From contig JAPOQT010000023.1 of assembly GCA_026710525.1 (NCBI GenBank), forward strand, positions 1 to 13,992: a DNA stretch of 13,992 nt. The letters are read 5' to 3'. The notes beneath the pieces were generated by a model that was given only the letters and a program-made list of their open reading frames with translations, was not told the origin of the DNA and did not search any database. Below are positions 8,041 through 13,992 of this stretch, one piece after another (positions within the stretch are counted from its first letter, which is position 1; each line of letters opens with the position of its first letter). The stretch is from Pseudomonadota bacterium (GTDB taxonomy: Bacteria > Bdellovibrionota_B > Oligoflexia > Oligoflexales > Bin106). Position numbers and translations under genes: made by a program.

Positions 8041-8919
8041 TTAAAGGGTGTCTAGATCAGGAAATGTTATTTTTTCAGCTAGTCTCAAGGGCCAAGGAGT
8101 CTTTTTTTTGTTTAAAAACGACGTTAATCCTAATTTAGCATTCTTTGTTTTGAGGGTGCGTTTTAAACGATTTTCTGGGGTCTCTAAGGGCAAAGAGCTT
8201 GTAGCCTTTCCCATATGCCAGTTTTTGACTCCGAGGTGATCCATATGGTTGATGGCGTTTTGTAATTCATGGCTGACGGCAGGCTCAGCCATGAGCCAAC
8301 CATTAATTTCATCCGTCAGAACCCGCTCAGGGTGATCATCATAGATCATATGACACAAACCATACTGCAAAGCATCGTCGGCTGACATTCTGATGCCACT
8401 ACGACACAGTCTGTTGAGAACTCTCATTGGCATCGCCTGAGCTAAGTAAGGAAGAATGAGCCATGGTGCTATACCATGATGAATTTCTTTGAGCATAAAG
8501 GTGGATGATCTATGACAAATCACACTATCACATGCCGCTAAAATACCGAGGGCGCCACCAACAGATGCTCCTTGAATCAGACAAATGGTCGGTATCATGT
8601 TGCTGCGCAGATCTTTTAACAAGGCACTGAACACAAATGCCACATGATCCTTATCATCATCTGACAGGTCGCAACTCTCCTTCATCCACAGCAAATCAAT
8701 ACCCGAACAAAAATGATTGCCAGCACCACGAATCACTATCGCCTTAATATGCTTGATCTTATGGTTGTCCTTGATGAACCTCCTCATTTCATTCGCCATG
8801 TCTCGAGTGAGAGCGTTCGCTTTCTCAGGGCGAGCCAAGGTTATCATGGCAACAAAGCCTGCCTCTGACTGCTTGCTAGGGTGTGCTGCTAATAAGGGTA
8901 GATATTGTAAATGAAGCAT
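8041..8919 (-). CDS. liuC: Enoyl-CoA hydratase/isomerase family protein, probably 3-methylglutaconyl-CoA hydratase (LiuC-like)
   Basis: This crotonase-fold enzyme (292 residues) probably hydrates 3-methylglutaconyl-CoA, the product of methylcrotonyl-CoA carboxylase, to HMG-CoA. Visible landmarks are ITLARPEKANAL near the N-terminus, HFCSGIDLLWM (69-79, an oxyanion-hole region typical of LiuC) and GASVGGALGILAACD. At the site of crotonase Glu144 there is Gly125, as in bacterial LiuC-type proteins that have GGALG there; the second acid, matching Glu164, is kept as Glu145 in LKEIHHGIAP. The C-terminal part ends with a LTSFLNKKKTPWP stretch like the FLEKR.P.W tail of the family. The ATG at 8919 has AAAGG seven bases upstream and is preferred over GTG at 8943. 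It heads the left-hand minus-strand run and lies divergent from the exported-protein gene. Another crotonase activity cannot be excluded. Confidence 0.85.
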   Translation of the reverse strand: MLHLQYLPLLAAHPSKQSEAGFVAMITLARPEKANALTRDMANEMRRFIKDNHKIKHIKAIVIRGAGNHFCSGIDLLWMKESCDLSDDDKDHVAFVFSALLKDLRSNMIPTICLIQGASVGGALGILAACDSVICHRSSTFMLKEIHHGIAPWLILPYLAQAMPMRVLNRLCRSGIRMSADDALQYGLCHMIYDDHPERVLTDEINGWLMAEPAVSHELQNAINHMDHLGVKNWHMGKATSSLPLETPENRLKRTLKTKNAKLGLTSFLNKKKTPWPLRLAEKITFPDLDTL

Positions 8920-8943
8920 AAAATAACCTTTTATTCTTACCAC

Positions 8944-9184
8944 ATTAATCTATAAAGTATGCCTTCTCATATGGCTTAAAACAGCTGTTAAATTTTTTAC
9001 TTGTCATCTCATGACAATGTGTTATCCTAACAAACCACTGAGTCGAAATAATACTATTTTGTTAGTAATCCGACGAGTTTTAATTTTTTAGTTGTTATTC
9101 TCCAGGTTTGGTGTTTAATAATAGTGATGCCAGTTTTGTCGTGAACTTATTGTGTTGGTTTTGATTTTTTTATAGGTGATTAAT
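8944..9184. promoter_or_regulatory. Divergent intergenic control region with two dyads
   Basis: These 241 bases separate the starts of the LiuC-like gene (minus) and the exported-protein gene (plus). They contain a perfect 10-base palindrome AACAGCTGTT at 8980-8989, an inverted repeat at 9001-9017 and a candidate plus-strand promoter. The plus-strand leader after it is T-rich and about 150 bases long. I found no convincing minus-strand promoter for liuC here and no open frame of note. Confidence 0.45.
9001..9028 (+). promoter_or_regulatory. Candidate sigma70 promoter of the exported-protein gene, overlapped by an operator-like dyad
   Basis: TTGTCA (9001-9006) resembles the -35 TTGACA. After 16 bases comes TATCCT (9023-9028), four of six matches to TATAAT, preceded by TG and one base as in extended -10 promoters. 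The -35 lies inside the perfect inverted repeat TTGTCAT-CTC-ATGACAA (9001-9017), so a dimeric regulator bound there would block or adjust the polymerase. The promoter call rests on sequence pattern alone. Confidence 0.4.
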
Positions 9185-10444
9185 ATGAAAGAGAACATGA
9201 AATTATTACTAATGAGTACATTGTCTGTTGGATTAGCCCTCACAATGTCCCTAGTTGGTTTTGCTCAAGAAAGTAGCGCCGAAAATAAGGAGAAAAGTGA
9301 GGAGCAAAGAAAAAAAGAGATTGCTGAAAAGATTGATTTAGCTATGAAAGGTGAAGCACAAAGTGATCTTGATTTCGGTCTATTCTCAACAGTAACGGTT
9401 GCCGCTGAACAGTCTTATGTGTCACCAGCTCTCTTTTCCTATCTTCGCCACGAAATTGCCAAAGCTAGAAAAGCAGACACGCTGACTTACCTTAATCAGC
9501 AGAAGTTCACAAAATTCCTCAAAGATAGTAAAGGCAAGGACAGCAAGCCGCACAGCACGACTGTTAAGTCTGAATACAATCTTTACAAAGAACTTTACAA
9601 AGAACTTTATACGAATCCTGTGCCTGTTAATATGCTAATGGAGGCCGGATTTACCTTGAACGCGAAAATATTAAATACATTTTCACCATCAACCAGTCTT
9701 ACTTTGGTATCACCGGAAGGGGGAAATACTAATGCATGGTTTGATGGCTGGAAAAAATGGAATCAAAAGGACCTACCTGGTGTAGGTTTTAGCTTTAGTC
9801 CCCACTACTTTACCCCTTTATCTAGTAGTGTTTTACATAATTTTTTAGATAAACAATTTGGCATTAAAACTAAGGCTAACTTTGGCTATCTTAACTATGG
9901 TCTAAGTTATTCAGCGGGCTATTTTTATGATCCAGAAAATCCAGGTCAGTTAGCTAGTACCGTTGGTATGGGGCTTTCTCATAATAACTTTGATCCCCTC
10001 GGCCCCCTCATGTTTCCTTGGCAAGGAGGTCAGGTGAGAGGTACGGTTTCTAGTAGTTTTTCTGTAGCTATGCAAACAAAAAATTGGGATAAACCAGGTG
10101 AAGTCTTATTTAGTTTTTCTACGTCACCTTCCATTCGTTTTGCCCAGTTTTTTGATAACAAATCACAGCTTGTTGCTGTTGGATTCTATGCCCCTGTTTC
10201 ATCGTCAAGAAGGCCGGCTAAAAAAGTCTTTACCAGCTACGCTGTTAGTCATCTGAGAAACAATACAGCCGCATACCAATATGTTCAGTTCGCTTACCAG
10301 AAATTTTTTACCGGAACAGCCAATTTCACTTTCTTGGCTAGACTTTTCCGGGATGGTCCCTTAACATTACCAGGTAAGCCCGTTTTCGATCCTGTTCAGG
10401 CAACTAAGTGGCAACTTGTTGTCAATCTAACACTAGACACTTAA
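9185..10444 (+). CDS. Exported protein of unknown function, possibly an outer-membrane beta-barrel
   Basis: This 419-residue protein is not one I recognise. It starts with a Sec signal peptide: Lys-rich start, hydrophobic LLLMSTLSVGLALTMSLVG, probable cut after GFA before QESS. A charged, Glu/Lys-rich helical stretch follows (about residues 26-60), then from about residue 145 a long region of alternating polar and hydrophobic residues rich in Gly, Ser, Phe and Tyr that suggests many beta strands, ending VVNLTLDT. There are no cysteines to suggest disulfides and no lipobox. It fits an outer-membrane or periplasmic beta-rich protein; this is inference. ATG at 9185 is chosen because AGGTG lies six bases upstream; a GTG at 9176 would overlap that site. 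The gene is alone on the plus strand between liuC and liuB, with its own candidate promoter and a strong terminator. Confidence 0.8.
   Translation: MKENMKLLLMSTLSVGLALTMSLVGFAQESSAENKEKSEEQRKKEIAEKIDLAMKGEAQSDLDFGLFSTVTVAAEQSYVSPALFSYLRHEIAKARKADTLTYLNQQKFTKFLKDSKGKDSKPHSTTVKSEYNLYKELYKELYTNPVPVNMLMEAGFTLNAKILNTFSPSTSLTLVSPEGGNTNAWFDGWKKWNQKDLPGVGFSFSPHYFTPLSSSVLHNFLDKQFGIKTKANFGYLNYGLSYSAGYFYDPENPGQLASTVGMGLSHNNFDPLGPLMFPWQGGQVRGTVSSSFSVAMQTKNWDKPGEVLFSFSTSPSIRFAQFFDNKSQLVAVGFYAPVSSSRRPAKKVFTSYAVSHLRNNTAAYQYVQFAYQKFFTGTANFTFLARLFRDGPLTLPGKPVFDPVQATKWQLVVNLTLDT
9591..9614 (+). repeat. 12-base tandem duplication in the exported-protein gene
   Basis: Two exact copies of CTTTACAAAGAA lie back to back (9591-9602 and 9603-9614), followed by a partial third start CTTTA. 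They encode the repeated peptide LYKE LYKE LY. The unit is a multiple of three, so copy-number change would add or remove four residues without breaking the frame. Confidence 0.85.
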
Positions 10445-10466
10445 TGATGAGTGAAAACTCATAGTT

Positions 10467-10502
10467 AAAGCCCCGCTTTCTCTGACTAAGCGGGGCTTTT
10501 TT
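10467..10502 (+). terminator. Rho-independent terminator of the exported-protein gene
   Basis: A perfect 12-base-pair stem, AAAGCCCCGCTT (10467-10478) with AAGCGGGGCTTT (10488-10499), encloses a nine-base loop and ends in a run of six T (10497-10502). It starts 22 bases after the stop codon. On the other strand the same hairpin has only a short T run, so it could at best weakly end liuB transcription, whose stop is at 10549. Confidence 0.93.
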
Positions 10503-10548
10503 ATGAGCCCTTATGGTGGTTTTGTGTGTGAATGAGAAGTGCGCCTAA

Positions 10549-12135
10549 CTACATTCTAATCACGCCTCGAGGGCTTGATATCTTTTTTTTAAATAAGGTA
10601 CTAGCAAAAGCACTAGCCAGAACTTGTCTCGTATTTTGAGGTTCAATAAGACCGTCATCCCATAGTCGAGCTGTGGCATAATAGGCAGAACTGGTCTGGA
10701 CAATGGTTTGAGCTAACGACGCGCCCGGTGAAGGGCCTCGGGTATTTTTAGTTTTTTTATTATTTAAATAATCCATAACAAAGCCTGCCTGATCTGGTCC
10801 CATAATAGCAACTTGGGCGCCTGGCCATGTGAACACATAATCGCCACCATAAGCTCGACCACACATGGCGTAATTGCCAGCACCATAAGAACCACCGATA
10901 ATAAGGGTGATTTTAGCGACTTCAGCTGTGGCCACAGCCCGAACCATTTTAGCTCCTTCTTTGGCTATGCCATTGAGTTCCGCATGTCGGCCAACCATAA
11001 AGCCAGTAATGTTTTGAATAAACAGTAGAGGGGTGTTCTGCATGGTACAAAGATTAATAAAATGAGTGGCTTTTTGGGCACTATCCGACATGAGAACACC
11101 GTGATTTGCGATAACACCCACGGGTAAGCCCATAATAGATGCCCATCCTGTGACCAATGTTTTACCGTAATGGGGTTTGAACTCATCGAACTCTGAGCCA
11201 TCAACCAAACAGGCTAACACATTTCTGGGGTCAAAAAGCTCCTTAGGGCTAGTCATCAAAATACCATAGAGATCATCTACCGAGTAAATAGGTTTACTCG
11301 CTCCACTATAGGATAAAGTAATATTTTGAACAGGAGGCAATCCAGCCACTTTTTGTCTGATTTGAACCATGGCATCTTCGTCACTATCAGCTAAGTCATC
11401 TACTAAACCTGAGTGCTCACTATGAATTTGCCAACCTCCTAGCTCAGAAGACGTCACCTGCTCGCCCGTGGCTGCTTCCACCAGGGGAGGGCCTGCTAAG
11501 AATATTCGACCATGCTCTTTTACCATGATTGTTTGATCACTCATCGCTGGTATATAGGCGCCACCTGCAGTGCAGTGGCCATGGACTGAAGCAAATTGTG
11601 GAATCGATTGGGCGCTCATTTTTGCCTGATTATAAAATATTCGACCAAAATGATCGCGATCACAAAATAGCTCTGCTTGTAGCGGCAGAAAAGCACCGCC
11701 TGAATCCACTAAATAAATACATGGCAAACCGTTTTTTTTAGCAATTTCTTGTGCTCTAAGATGTTTCTTCACGGTGATGGGGAAGTAGCTCCCACCTTTA
11801 ACCGTTTGATCATTAGCAATCACCATACAAGCTCGTCCAGCTATAAGGGCAACACCAGTAATAAGACCACCGCATGGCACTTCGTACTCGGGATATAGCT
11901 GATAACCAGCCAATTGAGATAGTTCTAAAAAATAGGAATCCGGGTCTTTAAGTTGAGCGATACGCTCACGGGCTATGAGTTTACCAAGAGAATGCTGTTT
12001 CTTCTTTTGGTGCGTGCCACCTCCCGCTATAGCATGCTGCAAGCGCTGCTTTAATTCATGATTTAGTCGATGATGATGGGATTGATTTTTTGTGCGTAAC
12101 CCTTCATCGGTTGGTAAAGACATTGAGAGAATCAT
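10549..12135 (-). CDS. liuB: Acyl-CoA carboxylase carboxyltransferase subunit, probably methylcrotonyl-CoA carboxylase beta (LiuB/MccB-like)
   Basis: This subunit moves the carboxyl group from biotin, held by the LiuD-like subunit, to an acyl-CoA, most likely 3-methylcrotonyl-CoA. The 528 residues match the usual size (about 535). Landmarks in order: GKLIARERI, VIANDQTVKGGSYFP, TVKKHLRAQEIA, YLVDSGGAFLPLQ, HFGRIFYNQA, HGHCTAGGAYIPAMSD, IFLAGPPLVEAATGE, ELGGWQIHSEHSG, QNITGFMVGRHAE, GGSYGAGNYAMCGRA and YYATARLWDDG. The LVDSGGAFLPLQ and AGPPLVEAATGE stretches are closer to methylcrotonyl-CoA than to propionyl-CoA carboxylase. The frame is open up to a TTG at 12207, but the extra 24 residues are unlike the family; ATG at 12135 (AGGA about 12 bases upstream) or 12123 is more likely. 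It lies over 1.6 kb upstream of liuC, with an opposite-strand gene between. Confidence 0.92.
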   Translation of the reverse strand: MILSMSLPTDEGLRTKNQSHHHRLNHELKQRLQHAIAGGGTHQKKKQHSLGKLIARERIAQLKDPDSYFLELSQLAGYQLYPEYEVPCGGLITGVALIAGRACMVIANDQTVKGGSYFPITVKKHLRAQEIAKKNGLPCIYLVDSGGAFLPLQAELFCDRDHFGRIFYNQAKMSAQSIPQFASVHGHCTAGGAYIPAMSDQTIMVKEHGRIFLAGPPLVEAATGEQVTSSELGGWQIHSEHSGLVDDLADSDEDAMVQIRQKVAGLPPVQNITLSYSGASKPIYSVDDLYGILMTSPKELFDPRNVLACLVDGSEFDEFKPHYGKTLVTGWASIMGLPVGVIANHGVLMSDSAQKATHFINLCTMQNTPLLFIQNITGFMVGRHAELNGIAKEGAKMVRAVATAEVAKITLIIGGSYGAGNYAMCGRAYGGDYVFTWPGAQVAIMGPDQAGFVMDYLNNKKTKNTRGPSPGASLAQTIVQTSSAYYATARLWDDGLIEPQNTRQVLASAFASTLFKKKISSPRGVIRM

Positions 12136-12457
12136 AGCAAGACAGTATCCTAAACAAAACAACCTGTTAAAATACAATTTAACCAGTAAGCTATGATACC
12201 TATACAACAGTGGGATCAGCTATGATGGTTAAAGGGTTTTTATCTTCTTCTCGTTCACCTTCTGTGCATCATATGTATGTGTGATATCATACTATTTTCT
12301 TTATCAAATAGCTAGTTTAGACGACTATTCATGTAAGTCTTATTTGGGAGAGTGCCCCGGTTTAGGCATGGGATAAATGAATTACTTTGCTAGTGGGTTT
12401 TCGATTAATTCTGAACATGATGAAGTATATGTGGTCACACGGGTGATGATCATAGGC
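12136..12457. other. Intergenic region upstream of the liuB-like gene
   Basis: About 320 bases between the exported four-cysteine orphan and liuB hold no ORF above about 20 codons that looks real. A near-perfect 14-base dyad GTGTGATATCATAC (12279-12292; one mismatched pair) lies about 145 bases before the chosen liuB start and may be an operator. On the minus strand a TATGAT overlaps it but has no matching -35, so I do not call a promoter. I see no terminator for the orphan gene. Confidence 0.4.
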
Positions 12458-13153
12458 TTAATGACACTCAGTTAAATTTTGGACGGCTAGTAAATCATCA
12501 CTACTAGTTAAATCAATAACACTAATCATGGTATTAACGCCTTCCTCACCAGGACTTAGTTCATAGTCATATAATTTAAAACGAAGTAATAAAGTCATGT
12601 AAGAGTATGTGCCAAGTTTCTCATGACGGGTAATGTTTAACTCCCTATCTTTGCTACAAGGGAGCACTCTTGATTGCGTTAAGGGTGCGACAGATTTGTA
12701 ATATCTCACGCTGTACTCGGCAGACTTCAACGCAAAAGGAATAGCATCAGATCCACCCCAACAATTGACCTTCATCATCTCCTGGTCATAAGATATTTTT
12801 TCAGGGAATACAGATTCACAGAAACCAACATAATAAGATTGCTCTTTTCCATTATCATCTCGCATAAGCAAATGATAAACATCTGAGTTACGAGAGTTGC
12901 GACTCACTTGGATACGAATATCCTGATACTCAACATCTGAAAGTAAGTATGCGTTGCCTGAGTTCCCCATATACGTTAACAATGAAGCAAAAACAACAGG
13001 GTTTGTTTCGAGGACAACACCTTTGTCATAAGAAAAAGGAAAACGGTATGGAACTCCCGTAGCATAAGAAGAGGATGAGAAAGCACCCACATAAGTTATC
13101 ATCGCAGCCATTAAAACACGTCTTATGTTAGGATATATCCGGGTACACATCAT
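12458..13153 (-). CDS. Small exported protein with four cysteines, unknown function
   Basis: I do not recognise this 231-residue protein. It has a Sec signal peptide: Arg-Arg before a hydrophobic VLMAAMITYVGAF core, then SSSSYA with probable cleavage after SYA before TG. The mature part has exactly four cysteines (in FCESV, VNCWGG, LPCSKD and TECH at the C-terminus), consistent with two disulfide bonds in the periplasm or outside the cell. No membrane segment or lipobox follows. Starts at GTG 13156, ATG 13153 or ATG 13150 are all possible; GAGG lies six to nine bases upstream of the first two. It is divergent from the sensor kinase gene across about 150 bases. Confidence 0.75.
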   Translation of the reverse strand: MMCTRIYPNIRRVLMAAMITYVGAFSSSSYATGVPYRFPFSYDKGVVLETNPVVFASLLTYMGNSGNAYLLSDVEYQDIRIQVSRNSRNSDVYHLLMRDDNGKEQSYYVGFCESVFPEKISYDQEMMKVNCWGGSDAIPFALKSAEYSVRYYKSVAPLTQSRVLPCSKDRELNITRHEKLGTYSYMTLLLRFKLYDYELSPGEEGVNTMISVIDLTSSDDLLAVQNLTECH

Positions 13154-13197
13154 CACACTCTACCTCACTCTTGACTAAAAAAATAATAACTATCAGT

Positions 13198-13229
13198 AGG
13201 ACATGTGACGTCCTGACACAAGTATACCA
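13198..13229 (-). promoter_or_regulatory. Candidate extended -10 promoter of the four-cysteine exported protein, with nearby dyad
   Basis: Reading the minus strand, TG-G-TATACT spans 13229-13221, an extended -10 element (TATACT, five of six matches). I see no good -35, as is common for extended -10 promoters. Immediately downstream AGGAC and GTCCT (13198-13202 and 13210-13214) form a five-base inverted repeat with a seven-base gap over the expected transcription start. The dyad is short and could be chance. Confidence 0.4.
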
Positions 13230-13242
13230 TATGATTTAAATT

Positions 13243-13248
13243 TATAAT
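13243..13248 (+). promoter_or_regulatory. Candidate -10 element of the sensor kinase gene
   Basis: An exact TATAAT lies about 55 bases before the kinase start in an AT-rich stretch. No -35 with 16 to 18 base spacing is visible; the best resemblance, CTGACA at 13213-13218, is 24 bases away. Because the surroundings are very AT-rich, the match is only suggestive. Confidence 0.3.
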
Positions 13249-13301
13249 AATTTTTTTAAATTTTTCTTAACAAGGGCCATCTTCTACCGTGGACAATGCT
13301 T

Positions 13302-13992
13302 ATGAAAATCTTCAAGCTTCGTATTATCGAATCCCTCTATTTTAGACGTATTTATTTAACCTTTTTAGCATTTTTTTTAATTACAGGATGCTTACTGGTC
13401 GTCACCCTTAACCATAATCTACGCTCCTCCATCAAAAATCGAGAACTTGCTTCAATTCAAGAAAAATTGGTCCTATTAAGTCCCCAAGCTAGTGAGATCT
13501 TTAATACTCTGAATTTCGCAAAAGCCCAAGCTATCTTCCCCCACCGATCACTATTAACCAATACCCGTTACACGATGATTGCCCGTCGAGGTGAGATTAT
13601 TGCTGATTCTCATTTCACCCCAGAAACCATTGTTGGTGGTTGGTCATTTCCAGAAGTAATAAAAGCCTTAGAAAGTGAATGGGGGATTAGTGAGCGACGA
13701 TTAGAATATCATGGTGAAAAATCTTTGGTGGTTGCTCGTGCCTTATATCAAGATGGTCAGGTACTAGGAGTGATCAGAGCAGACGTACCTATATCAACCA
13801 TTGACGCCCTTGTCACAAGTGCTCAATATGCTTTGTTATGGACTGCCATTATTGGACTGTTGATTGCCTTTATTTTAGGCTTCGTCATGACCAAAGCCCA
13901 TGCGGAGCCAATTTCCCAGATGGCTAGTGTATGTCAGGCTATTCAAAAGGGCGATTACACACAGAAGGTCCACTTAATCCCTAATAACGAAA
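13302..13992 (+). CDS. Sensor histidine kinase, N-terminal part (PhoR-like; runs off the window)
   Basis: The 230 codons seen give a typical membrane sensor-kinase front end: a short basic cytoplasmic start, membrane segment 1 (about residues 17-36), an extracytoplasmic sensor domain (about 37-175) and membrane segment 2 (about 176-196). A HAMP linker begins around residue 197, with Pro203 in AEPISQM and then IQKGDYTQKV. The sensor domain has the PhoR/ResE-like pattern: RYTMIARRGEIIADS, a later PEVIKALE, and GQVLGVIRADVPIS. The kinase core (His box, ATPase domain) lies beyond base 13992, so catalytic activity is inferred. ATG at 13302 is preferred, as GTGGA lies about seven bases upstream; an in-frame ATG at 13296 would be too close to it. 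No response regulator gene precedes it on this strand. Confidence 0.85.
   Translation, partial: MKIFKLRIIESLYFRRIYLTFLAFFLITGCLLVVTLNHNLRSSIKNRELASIQEKLVLLSPQASEIFNTLNFAKAQAIFPHRSLLTNTRYTMIARRGEIIADSHFTPETIVGGWSFPEVIKALESEWGISERRLEYHGEKSLVVARALYQDGQVLGVIRADVPISTIDALVTSAQYALLWTAIIGLLIAFILGFVMTKAHAEPISQMASVCQAIQKGDYTQKVHLIPNNE

Noticed and set aside
10965..11204. 79-codon minus-strand ORF inside liuB.
   Set aside because: It is an alternative frame of the strongly conserved carboxyltransferase and has no features of its own.
12136..12207. Extension of liuB to a TTG start giving 24 more residues with a hydrophobic stretch.
   Set aside because: The extension is unlike the family N-terminus, would look like a membrane segment on a cytoplasmic enzyme, and the TTG lacks a ribosome-binding site.
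12190..12226. Recurring nonamer AGCTATGAT (12190, 12219 and again near 7199).
   Set aside because: There are only three scattered copies, one at the end of a coding region, with no spacing pattern; this is probably chance in AT-rich DNA.

Overview
The window (about 14 kb, roughly 43% GC by eye) comes from a diderm bacterium. The gene content (a methylcrotonyl-CoA carboxylase pathway, queA, a frameshifted prfB, Sec-exported proteins and a PhoR-like sensor kinase) fits Proteobacteria in the broad sense. Bdellovibrionota/Oligoflexia-like lineages are a guess only; nothing in the sequence fixes the taxon. I see no insertion sequence, phage, CRISPR array, tRNA or rRNA.

Layout. The left two thirds is a closely packed minus-strand run, in transcription order: liuC-like enoyl-CoA hydratase (8919-8041), a possible 57-residue ORF (8040-7867), a DEDDh exonuclease (7870-7196), a liuD/mccA-like biotin carboxylase with biotin carrier (7168-4892), prfB with its programmed +1 frameshift (4818-3720), a fused LuxE-LuxC acyl reductase (3493-1091) and queA (1056 to beyond the left edge). 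On the right, a liuB/mccB-like carboxyltransferase (12135-10549) lies on the same strand. A plus-strand exported orphan gene with its own candidate promoter and a clear terminator (9185-10444) separates it from liuC. Further right are a small exported four-cysteine orphan on the minus strand (13153-12458) and, divergent from it, the start of a sensor histidine kinase (13302 to beyond the right edge).

How the genes work together. LiuB and LiuD are the two subunits of a biotin-dependent acyl-CoA carboxylase, most likely methylcrotonyl-CoA carboxylase. LiuC would hydrate the product, 3-methylglutaconyl-CoA, to HMG-CoA. These are the middle steps of leucine/isovalerate breakdown; the dehydrogenase (liuA) and lyase (liuE) are not in this window. 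The LuxE-LuxC fusion would activate and reduce an acyl group to an aldehyde. No luciferase genes (luxAB) are present, so bioluminescence is not implied. queA, prfB and the exonuclease are housekeeping genes caught in the same run.

The most notable observations are the single-chain LuxE-LuxC protein next to queA and prfB, the textbook RF2 autoregulatory frameshift, a perfect inverted repeat over the candidate -35 of the plus-strand exported gene, and the divergent biotin carboxylase with an enlarged biotin-carrier hairpin.
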